The notes beneath the pieces were generated by a model, which ran no database searches, was not told the origin of the DNA, and was given only the letters and a program-made list of their open reading frames with translations. Positions 1 through 9,986 of a stretch of 64,000 nt of DNA are shown here, piece after piece. The DNA is from Medicago truncatula (lineage: Eukaryota; Streptophyta; Magnoliopsida; Fabales; Fabaceae), in contig NC_053044.1 in the NCBI RefSeq assembly GCF_003473485.1, positions 24,673,591 through 24,737,590 of the forward strand, given 5' to 3'. The position numbers and the translations under genes are program-made. Within the stretch, counting starts at the first letter, position 1; every line of letters begins with the position of its first letter.

Positions 1-138
1 TAATAAAGTAACGAAATAATAACGATGTAATCGATTTACTCAACAACAAAAAATGATGTAATCGATAACAACATGATGTAGACAATGAAATAATAAATTA
101 GCACTAGGGTTGTTACAAGTAGTAATAAAAGTTGTTAG

Positions 139-354
139 TGTTATAAATATTAATAGTGGATGTCCAAATAGCAAATGTGTTATTGGGCCATACTACTAGG
201 TTATTGGGCTTAGTTCATAAGCTACTCTATTTTCTTATAAATAGAGCTCATTTGTAACATTGGGATACACACATCAGTGAATAAGAATACTGCTCCTATT
301 CTCTCTTCTCCTTCTCTCTATTATTATCATCTCTATTTACTTGTATTCATAACA
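139..354 (+). repeat. 5' LTR of copia element 1
   Basis: A 216-bp LTR (TGTTATAAATATT...CATAACA). It contains a TATA box (TTATAAATAGAG, about 235-246) and a CT-rich 3' part typical of an R/U5 region. It is followed by CGTTATTAGCACG, which corresponds to CGTTATCAACACG after the 5' LTR of element 2 and sits at the expected primer-binding position. I could not assign the tRNA primer. Confidence 0.92.
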
Positions 355-719
355 CGTTATTAGCACGCCCTAACCAATTAAAAAGCTGGTGCATAACTCT
401 TCTTAATCTATTATAGTATCGATGATTATAGGCTATTATTACAATTCCATCAATTTGGAATCAAAGCCTTATAGATACTATTGCGGAAATTTGTTATTTT
501 TACACGTATGATATGAACTTGTGTATGTGATATGTTTGTTTTCATTCTTATGCGTGGTGTGACTATTTGATTTGTTAATCCCATACGTGGGTTTCATTCT
601 TGATTGTGCAAGTACCATTCGATTTGAAAAGAGCTTTGAACTTGACTCCACCTTGCGATGAAAACTCTTACAATGAGATTACATAAAATAATCAAATAAT
701 TAAAATGATGTTTTTTAAT

Positions 720-2250
720 TGTTGAATTTCTGAAGAATCTAATTTTTATAATGAATTCCTGAAGAGTTCAGTTGTAATGAATTTATAAAGAATTCAATCA
801 TAATGTATCCACGAAGGATTGCACATATAAATTGGATTGCACATACAAAATTTCTGAATGAATTCCTGAAGAATTCTATACTAGTTCATCCTTAAAGGAT
901 CAATTAAAAATAAATTTTTTATGAATTTCTGATGAATTCAACAGTAAATGCATCCCTGAAGGATTGAACAAATATTTTATCAAATTCTTGAAGAACTTAA
1001 AAACCAAATTTTATTCTATGAGTCCTTGAGGAATCATCATTGAAGGATTCCACGTAATTGATTTGATCGTGAATAATATTAGCCTTGAATTCTTGAAGAA
1101 TTCAATACAATATTAAGACCAAATAATCTCCGCTTGCGAGTGATTAGCATGTTAACGAAAAGTCGTAAAAAAATTGATTTTGGATTCAGTACATGAATTT
1201 GGCAATCAATTGATTTAAACTACAATTCAATGGATATTTTTCCACTAAACAAACTTGTTTGTTATCCGCTAACTATGAGAACAGCGATGTATTTGTTTAA
1301 AATGAAAGCATGACACAACGAATTCCATATAGATAGAGAATGACAGGTACAATTTTTTTAATATTAAAATTACATATGGTTTTGGTAGAAATCATGGATA
1401 GGAACAGTGTCATTCTTTCTTTCCGTGGATTTTTCCTCAAAATAGTATTATCCTTATGAGAATTAATTATACTCTTTATTCTTTAAATTAATAGGACATG
1501 TCGTCATACATGTGTTTCTTCTTGCATTTAAATAGCATCATTTGCTTTTCTATTAACAAATTAATAATGATGCAATCAAGTTCTTATAACAAAATAAGCG
1601 ATTTTGATGGAACCAATTCAATTACGAAAAAAAGAAGTTATATGGAACTTAGTTAATATGGAACTTAGTTAACAAACTCAATTCAAATAAACATGATCAA
1701 TCTGTTTAATTAATTTTCTGTTTTACTAATGAATGATCAATTTATTTTAAAGATTTGTGATATAGTTCTTGAAAAACTCAAAAATTTAAACATCCTTGAA
1801 GGAGTATTCAAAGTAATATTCTCAAACACCATCTACATTTTTGGTATAAATTCCTGAAGAATTAATAATGTAATATCAAGAATCCTTAAATGAATGCGAA
1901 AATTATGTTTATCTTTGATCATTGCTTAGAGAGATTTGTGACATTTTTTTTAGGAAATAAAAGATTTGTGACATAGTTCTTGAAGAGCTCACAAATTTAA
2001 TATTCAAGCATCTCGTAGGATCGTTCAAAATTGCGGTATAGTTCTCGAAGAACTAATGCTAAAAATTCTTGAAGGATTATATGTATAAAAAATAAATAAA
2101 TGTGTAATATAGTTCCTGAAGAATTAAGACTTTGATATAGATCATTTGGGACATGCTTCTTGAAGAAATAAAAGGATTGGTTGATGAAAGAATTGTTATT
2201 GGTTATCATTTATGATGATTTGATTGTGTGTTCTTGAAGAATTACACATT
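720..2250 (+). repeat. Array of near-palindromic TTCYTGAAGAA motifs in the copia leader
   Basis: Dozens of copies of near-palindromes such as GAATTCCTGAAGAATTC (860-876), GAATTCTTGAAGAATTC (1087-1103) and ATCCTTGAAGGAT variants recur every 25-60 bp, separated by AT-rich spacers. The same array follows the 5' LTR of element 2 (21430-21780). Each unit can form a short hairpin and also contains TTCnnGAA. Seen directly; the function is unknown. Confidence 0.75.
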
Positions 2251-4119
2251 CAAAACATGATAAAAATTTATAAGATCTATTTGATATGAAAGAAAGAAAA
2301 AAGAAAGGGAAAATATGAAACACTATGTGTATTTCTATACCACTCGAATATGCTCCTGAAGTAGCAAATAAGTTAATATCTTCAAGAATATTTTGTATGA
2401 TTAGTCACATTTGTAATTGAACAAAGAGTGTTTCTTGATTAAAATGGTGAAATGTCACATTGAATTTCATTCCCAGAAGTGAATGGCCCATACTATTTAT
2501 TTTATATAACAGATGTTGTGGTTATAGTAATTTATTTAGCAGAGATTACTATTAATCTGATAAAGTCAAGGTCATAAAATTTCATTAGTATAAACTTAAA
2601 TCAGTTGAAAAAAATAATAATCTTTGATCAAAGATTTTCTTGATACGATCATATTTCTGTTATATGTATTGAATCTTGCAAGATTGTTTATTTATTCTAA
2701 GACTTCTCTACATAAGACTTCTAGAAGGATTGAATTACAAGGTAAGCACAAATTCTTCTCTACATAATTCTTGAAAATATCTTCTATGAATTGACATTCT
2801 CTTATTGACTTCTAAATCATTCAAGATTATTATCTCATAAATATTACATGTTAGATATGTATATTTTCTTATGAAATAAATTTATTTGATCTTGATCTCA
2901 CTTGTAATTTTCATTTTGGAGTGATCGAACTTTGAAAAGATTTTTTTTTAGTTGCCTAAATACAACCTTGAATGAAAAACTTTATAATTTATAAACTTTA
3001 CTTGTTCGAGAAATTTGTGTGTAGTTTATTGATATATAACCATAGTAATGCAAAAGATAAATCAAGGTTTTAGAATGTTTATTATATAACTTCACTTGGA
3101 TATACTATTTTCTTGTTCATTGTTGTTTTCAAATGGATTAGAACAAATGAATCATATGTTATTGTAAATCAGAAGTTTACAAATCATGTTTTAAATGCTC
3201 ATTCTTGAGTGTATCAAACAACCACGAAAGGGTTGCTCAAATAATGATTTATCTTGATCATTTTTTATTTAGTTTTCGAAGAACTACATGATTAATGAAG
3301 GCTTCTGAAGAGCATGATTTTTTCTTTTGTTATTCGGTGAAATAATACTCTGAAGAAAATAAGTGTTGTGGAAAAGTTATTTTCCTCTGATTTGTATTAC
3401 ACTTATATTAGTGCAACGGAAGCACATATTATTGTAAACCAAAAGTTTACAAATTATATTAAGTTTGTAGTTGGCAATACCGGTTGGGTTATCCCGGATT
3501 CGTTATGATGCGAAAAATAAATAAATTTTAATGAATTTGTATTGAAGAGCCAGAAGATTCTTCAATAAAATACTTTTTGTGTCTTAACTATTTTTTTTTT
3601 CAAAGTAGAAAATTTGAGAATTTTGGTCTCTCAATATATGTAAATGCGTATAAGTTGATATTTGTGAATCAATACATCGAAAGTGTAGATGAACTAAATG
3701 ACATGTATGGTTATTATTAACCCACAAACCAAAAGTTTGTGTGATTATCTTGTCAACAAATTTGACAAAGAGTTTATTTTCTGAACTTTTCAAAAAAAAA
3801 AACATTTGATAAGTATCATTTATCAATTGAAATTGATATTAAACAACTTGTAGCATATGCTCATAAAATGGACTTGAAGATCCATTCTTTAGACGTCTAA
3901 AGTTAATTGTATGATCTATACTTATGAGACCATACCTTCAAAATTCTACTTTGGAAATAACCAATATGTTGAAATATTGATTCGCATCAAGCCAACAAGT
4001 TACCATATGTAAGTCCTCCCCTTATTTTATAATTTATATTTTGATTAAGAACTTAATATTTCTCACATAAGTAAATTTTTGGATGTGTTGTGTCTATCAC
4101 AATTACTCCAATATAATGC

Positions 4120-5480
4120 ACTTAGATTGAATATGATAGAATATTGGGAAAATCTATTTGATATGAATCTTCATCTATTATAAATTGTATTGAGCCAACT
4201 TGTTTACAGCCTAGTAGGCTGATTAGTTTTCCCAATATTAGGGGGAGAGAATAAGCAGCTGAAAATGTGAACCTGAAATTCAAATGAATTATTTGAAACA
4301 AAATATTATTGTCTCATCTTGATCCTCAAAATATAACTCGTTTGCAAAGTTAAACAAATAAAATAAGCAGCTGCTAATGCTCCAATCGAAATAGATGTCC
4401 CTGTTGATTATTGCAAATGAGTCTCAACTGCGCATGAAGCGTGGTAGACCAATCAGTTCCACATATAAAATCCTCAAACAATAAAAGGAGCTAAAAATAA
4501 AGATAACCCAAATAAGGATGTGTAAACTCTAAAAGAGTCATATGACATTTGATTTTAAGTTCCAGAAGAACCGACCAGGTACCTGAGATGTATGAAAAAT
4601 AAAGAGATCTCGATAAATGATGTCATGAATGGAATGAGGTGGAACAAAATTTAAAGTCAACGTTGACGATATTTTTGCTTATAACATAGCGCTATATGTG
4701 ATGAGTGTTAACGAGGATCATGGATTAAAACATGAAATCAAACTCGCTTTGTAAAGTCGAACTTTTTGGACTTGTGGTCCGCACACTTGAAGATGTGAAG
4801 TTAATTAGATATATAAGATTTTTCGCGCGAAAGAGAATTACATTGATAAAATACACATGTAAAGAGTTTGATATGTTCACCGGAAGTGAGATGATATATG
4901 TCGAACGTTTATGTTTAAGAGACATATTTACCTGAAGTGAATTCAAGAACTTTTTCTTGCTTGATTAAGTTTAGTATTACATGAAAGGCTCAATTTATAT
5001 GAAAGATGTGTTGCAATATAGTTGTATGACTCACGTGATAGTGATGAGTATATGAAACTCTCCGATAAAATTAATTTTCGTGAGATATTGAAGAAATGAC
5101 ATCATATGTCCATTCTAAATCTTTGAAAATGAATTTGTTATAATCATTTTAATGATGATGGTATAAATATTATTGAACTCCTGAAGAGATTCTAACATCT
5201 ATTGATTATAGAAATATTTGAAATTAAATATGTTTCATGCACAAAGTTTGTTTGGATTTGCAAATTTATTATTTAATTGAGATTTTGTGCATCAAGAAAC
5301 TTATATAACAAATGTATTTGATATGGACACATCTAGTTGACTGTGTACTATAATGATTGTGATGTCACTTGATATTAGTATAGATCATGTCCTCAAGAAA
5401 ATGATAAACAACTTGAATTGGTCCTGAAGTACCATATCTTAGTTCAAACGAGAACATCAATGTATTTTGTTAATGATATT
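4120..5480 (+). pseudogene. Decayed copia pol remnants (integrase C-terminus to reverse transcriptase)
   Basis: Broken-frame translation gives pieces matching the integrase/RT linker of copia polyproteins: a YESSSII-like block near 4160, a VNVDDIF-like block near 4660, HQETYI near 5283, and a GPEVPYL-like block near 5425 that also occurs in element 2. Stops and frameshifts are frequent and no catalytic domain is intact. The element cannot encode its own enzymes. Confidence 0.7.
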
Positions 5481-6018
5481 TATTGTGGTATTTTGGTTTG
5501 CCAATGTTAGTAAATACAGATATCAGAACAAAGGCAAGCATATATTTTGTATCTTAAAGAAGCAACATAATCAAGGAAGTGAAGAACACTCTTTTATCAA
5601 GGATGATGATTTTACAAGTACAAGAAACTTGTTGATTTCTTAAAGGGGGTCTTGCAACAACTCAATATGAAGAAACTTCTCAAGCACTACTAATTTGAAG
5701 AAGACTATGAAGATAAACCAGATATTTCAACAAAGTCGATGCAAGTAAACTTTTGAGTAACTAGAATAAATATTATTTGACTTTCTTCGTCTCATAGATG
5801 ATTGTCTTTATGAGGGGGAGACATAAATGTGTTCTGCACTCTTTTTCCCTTAACCATGGTTTTGTCCCATTGGGTTTTCCTGGTAAGGTTTTTAACGAGG
5901 CAGATTATCATACACAAGATATTGCACTCTTTTTCCTTCACTAGAATTTTTCTCCTATTAGGTTTTTCTCTAGTAAGGTTTTAACGAGGCATATCGTCAA
6001 TGGACATCCAAGGGGGAG

Positions 6019-6234
6019 TGTTATAAATATTAATAGTGGATGTCCAAATAGCAAATGTGTTATTGGGCCATACTACTAGGTTATTGGGCTTAGTTCATAA
6101 GCTACTCTATTTTCTTATAAATAGAGCTCATTTGTAACATTGGGATACACACATCAGTGAATAAGAATACTGCTCCTATTCTCTCTTCTCCTTCTCTCTA
6201 TTATTATCATCTCTATTTACTTGTATTCATAACA
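6019..6234 (+). repeat. 3' LTR of copia element 1
   Basis: A 216-bp LTR that matches the 5' LTR base for base by eye. It is preceded by a polypurine tract and followed by the target duplication GTTAG. Confidence 0.94.
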
Positions 6235-6239
6235 GTTAG

Positions 6240-6666
6240 AACAAAAAGTTGTTATACGATAATATAACCTAATAGTAATAAAAAATTGTTACAAGATAAT
6301 ATAACCTATAACATATAACCTAATAATAATAATAATAATATAATAATAATAATAATAATAAAAGTTGTTTTAAGAATAATATAACATAATTATTGATTAT
6401 AAGGATAATATTTAGATTTTAAATTAATCAAAGGATAATTTTGGCACTGCAATAAAATTTGTTCCTCTCTCCTTCTAAAAATTGAATCAAACACTTCAAA
6501 TTAAAAATCTTCCATCCCCTACCCCCTTCAAAACTCTCGAACCAAAGAGACCCTTAAACTTATCTATTATAAAATAGTTTTTATATGATTTGCATAAATA
6601 TTTCAACCAACATTTTTTTTAACAACAATTTTTTTATTAGTCATGAATATTTCAACTAACTACTAC
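6240..6666. other. AT-rich intergenic DNA with a (TAA)n microsatellite
   Basis: No gene seen. It contains an AAT/TAA trinucleotide tract at about 6325-6361 and otherwise unstructured AT-rich sequence. Confidence 0.6.
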
Positions 6667-6668
6667 TA

Positions 6669-6957
6669 CCTCCGTCCCTAATTATAAGATCCTTTTGAGA
6701 ATTTTTTTTGTCCCTTTTTATAGGACACCTTTGTTATTTCCAACTACATTAATTATTTCTTTACATACATGCCCCTATTTATTATACATCTTTTTCTTCA
6801 ATCAACAATAAATAACATGTTGAAAACATAAACCAACTCTATATCGTAAAGGATAAAATTGTCAAAACAATAGTAATTACAAACATATTTAATACAAATA
6901 TCCATTATCTTAATTCCCGTTATTTTTTCAAAAGGGTCCTATAATTAGGGAAGGAGG
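6669..6957. mobile_element. Stowaway-like (Tc1/mariner) MITE
   Basis: About 30-bp terminal inverted repeats: the left end reads CCTCCGTCCCTAATTATAAG and the right end is its near-complement ending GGAGG, with a few mismatches. It is flanked by a TA dinucleotide on both sides, as expected for mariner-type insertion. The 289-bp element has no coding capacity. Related ends occur at 37597-38007 and 45190-45478. Confidence 0.75.
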
Positions 6958-6959
6958 TA

Positions 6960-8222
6960 TGATATTTTATTAGTAAAAAAACTAACTGTTTTTTTTTTTT
7001 AGGAAAAAAAACTAACTTTATATTTCTAATAAATTTTTTAATTAGAAATTCATCTTATCCACTAAATGTTTCATGTAAATTTTTTAATTAATTTCTAATA
7101 AATTTTAGGTAGAACCAATTAATATCTAACTTAGGGTTCCCTTTAAAAAAAAATTAACTTAGGGCTCGTTTGTTACATATTAAAATAAAAGTGATTTTTA
7201 CATCAAATAATTTAGAGATTATATTTTAGAGATTTTATGATTATGATGCATAATCTATTTTGCATTTGTTTACCGTGATAAAAATCACTTTTTTTAAACA
7301 AATAATTTAGTTTGTGTAGGTACAACTATATAAAAGGAATTTTTTGTTACAAAATTAGTTTAATCTTTTAAAACATATTTTCTCTTCCCTCTAAGAAAGA
7401 TATATTTTTTGATAGACTACTTATAACAGCTTCTCATTTGAAGCTGTTTTTAGATTTTATTTTTTAAATTCTAATTTTTTTTTTAAAACTGTAACAAATT
7501 AATGTAAAACTCTTAAATTTCTCTTGATCTTAGCCTCAATCAGGTAGTATTCGAAACTGATTGTCAACTAGTTATGAATGTGTCCTTGGTAATAGCTCCT
7601 ATCTGAACGAGTTAAGAATTTTACTCTCTAATTGTAGGACTTTGTATTTTCTAATTCTAGTTATTCTCTAATTTATGTTAGGAGACAAGCTAATAGAGCC
7701 GCTCATAATCTTGATCGAGCATCTATATTACATGTAGTCTCATTACTTTCTATTGTCCTCCATATTACATTTACTCTATTATTGTGGATGAAATGAGACG
7801 AATTATCTTCCCCTAAAAAAATGTTATATAAAAATGTTTTTTTTTTTGTGCTTACAATCCTATTATTAAGCGAAGAGATCTTAATAATTTAGAGTTCAGG
7901 TCAGATAATTTAATTCTAATAAATTTTTTTTATACCCAACATCAAACTCAAATTGTTCCGAACAATCCATCCCTATTTTCCTCTTCACTTCGAAGTTGGA
8001 ACAGGTCCTCTTCCGCCACAGACATTTTCCATTAAGCCACTTTCAGGTAACACTGCTTCTTTTCTCTCAATTCATTTCTCCTCTTTTTCCTTCTTCCTCT
8101 TACATCTAATTGCTTTGCATACCCCCCTTAACCATTATTACTAACAAAAACACTCTCAATTTCATCTCCTTCTTCCACTTAATTTCACTCTAATTCAGAT
8201 TCACACCATTTCCTTTTCCACA
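6960..8222. other. Upstream spacer of the PPR gene
   Basis: AT-rich DNA with an internal inverted repeat (AAAGTGATTTTTA near 7189 against TAAAAATCACTTT near 7278) suggesting a decayed MITE. The last 300 bp are pyrimidine-rich and are probably the PPR leader. A plausible 5'UTR donor (TTTCAG/GTAACA, about 8046) and acceptor (AATTCAG, about 8199) suggest a leader intron, but this is unproven. Confidence 0.4.
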
Positions 8223-9986
8223 ATGCGAACAACAAGAACTTCAATCTCTTCATGTTATCTCCGTCTCAAAAACCATAACAACCTAACCTCTAACCTTCAC
8301 TTCTCCTCTAACGCCGTTAACAGCAACCCAACAAACACAAGAACCCATCTCTTAAACACCATAAGAACCCTCACAAACGTTAACACCGCCGTCACATTCT
8401 TTCACCAAATGCTCACACTCAAACCTCTCCCTAACATCAAAGACTTCAATCTTTTATTCACATTCATAACCAAAACCAAAAACTACACAACAACAATTTC
8501 ACTAATCAAACACGCGCATTCGTTTAACATCAACGCCGATACTTACACGCTCAACATTGTAATTAACTGTCTTTGTCATCTGGGCCATACTAAATTCGCA
8601 TTCTCTGTTTTGAGCCAGATGTTTAAAACAGGGTTAAAGCCGACAGTGGTGACTTTGAACACGATTGTTAATGGGCTTTGTGTTGAAGGTAATGTTGCAC
8701 GAGCGGTTTGTTTAACCCGCGAAATGGAGAATGCGGGTTATGAACCAAATGGTTACACATTTGGTGCGTTGGTTAATGGTTTGTGTAAAATTGGGGATAT
8801 GGTTAGTGCTGTTGGTTGTATTAGGGATATGGTTGAGAGAAACTATGAACCGAATGTTGTTGTTTATAATGCAATTATGGATGGTTTTTGTAAAGGAGGG
8901 TTTGTTTCGGAGGCTTTGAGTTTGTTTGCGGAAATGAATGAAAAAGGTGTTAAGGGTAGTTTGGTTACTTATAATTGTTTGATTCAAGGGGTTTGTAGCA
9001 TTGGTGAATGGAAAAAAGCGTATTTTTTGTTGAATGAGATGATGGAAAAGGGCGTAATGCCTGATGTTCAAACTTTTACGATTTTGGTGGATGGTTTTTG
9101 TAAAGAAGGGTTGATTTTGGAGGCTAAAAGTGTGATTAGTTTTATGGTGCAAATGGGTGTGGAACCTAATGTTGTGACTTATAATTCATTGATTGGTGGT
9201 TATTGTTTGATGAATGAAATAGATGAAGCTATAAAAGTATTTCGTTTGATGGTTTTGAAGAAGTGTTTGCCTAGTGTTGTGACTTATAATTCACTGATTC
9301 ATGGTTGGTGTAAGGTTAAAGATGTTGATAAAGCTATGTGTTTGTTGAATGAAATGGTTAATGAAGGTTTGTATCCTGATGTTGTGACTTGGACAACACT
9401 TGTTAGTGGGTTTTGTGAGGTTGGTAAACCTTTGGCTGCTAAAGAATTGTTCTTTACAATGAAGCAATATGGTATGGTTCCGACTCTTTTGACCTGTGCT
9501 GTTGTTTTGGATGGTTTAATTAAATGTCATTTTCGTTTTGAGGCGATGTTGTTGTTTAGGGCTTTGGAGGAAAGTGATTTAGATCTTGATATTGTGATTT
9601 ATAATGTTATGATTGATGGTTTGTGTAAAGATGGAAAGTTGAATGATGCAAGGAAGGTTCTTGCACGTTTACTGGTTAAAGGGTTAAGATTCGATTCGTA
9701 TACGTTTAATATCATGATTGGAGGTTTATGTAGAAAAGGGTTGTTGGATGATGCTGAAGACTTGCTTATGAAGATGGAAGAAAATGGATGTCAACCTAAT
9801 AAATGTTCTTATAATATCTTTGTCCAAGGATTGCTGCGAAAACGTGATGTTCTAAGGTCGAAAAAATACCTTCAAATAATGAAAAACAAAGGGTTTGCAG
9901 TGGATGCTACTACCACAGAGTTGCTTATAAGCATTTACTCAGATGATAAAGAAAGCGACACATTTCAAGAGTTGATGCAGAACTGA
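8223..9986 (+). CDS. P-class pentatricopeptide repeat protein, Rf-like
   Basis: An intronless 587-residue ORF. Residues 1 to about 40 are rich in Ser, Thr, Asn and Arg with no early acidic residues, consistent with a mitochondrial presequence. From about residue 70 to 570 the protein is roughly 14 tandem 35-residue PPR motifs, with recurrent phrases such as VVTYNSLIGG, PDVVTWTTLVSGFC and YNVMIDGLCKDGKL, and no E, E+ or DYW tail. This places it in the P class, and the phrasing resembles the Restorer-of-fertility-like group that binds organellar RNA in a base-specific way. The RNA target is unknown. The start codon follows a CT-rich leader. The frame is intact and ends TGA. The opposite strand carries a shadow ORF produced by codon bias. 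Confidence 0.93.
   Translation: MRTTRTSISSCYLRLKNHNNLTSNLHFSSNAVNSNPTNTRTHLLNTIRTLTNVNTAVTFFHQMLTLKPLPNIKDFNLLFTFITKTKNYTTTISLIKHAHSFNINADTYTLNIVINCLCHLGHTKFAFSVLSQMFKTGLKPTVVTLNTIVNGLCVEGNVARAVCLTREMENAGYEPNGYTFGALVNGLCKIGDMVSAVGCIRDMVERNYEPNVVVYNAIMDGFCKGGFVSEALSLFAEMNEKGVKGSLVTYNCLIQGVCSIGEWKKAYFLLNEMMEKGVMPDVQTFTILVDGFCKEGLILEAKSVISFMVQMGVEPNVVTYNSLIGGYCLMNEIDEAIKVFRLMVLKKCLPSVVTYNSLIHGWCKVKDVDKAMCLLNEMVNEGLYPDVVTWTTLVSGFCEVGKPLAAKELFFTMKQYGMVPTLLTCAVVLDGLIKCHFRFEAMLLFRALEESDLDLDIVIYNVMIDGLCKDGKLNDARKVLARLLVKGLRFDSYTFNIMIGGLCRKGLLDDAEDLLMKMEENGCQPNKCSYNIFVQGLLRKRDVLRSKKYLQIMKNKGFAVDATTTELLISIYSDDKESDTFQELMQN

Larger units (their letters stand above)
139..6234 (+). mobile_element. Ty1/copia LTR retrotransposon, degenerate interior (element 1)
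   Basis: A complete LTR-to-LTR insertion. Both LTRs start TG and end CA, and the element is flanked by the 5-bp duplication GTTAG (134-138 and 6235-6239). A polypurine tract (CCAAGGGGGAG, 6008-6018) abuts the 3' LTR. By eye the two 216-bp LTRs are identical, implying recent insertion or gene conversion. The roughly 5.7-kb interior has no long ORF, only scattered copia integrase and reverse-transcriptase remnants with many stops. It shares LTR, polypurine tract and leader repeats with element 2 at 20.8-25.4 kb, so both belong to one family. Confidence 0.95.

Noticed and set aside
8712-9152. 146-codon minus-strand ORF inside the PPR gene
   Set aside because: A shadow of the repeat codon pattern, low complexity, no family resemblance.
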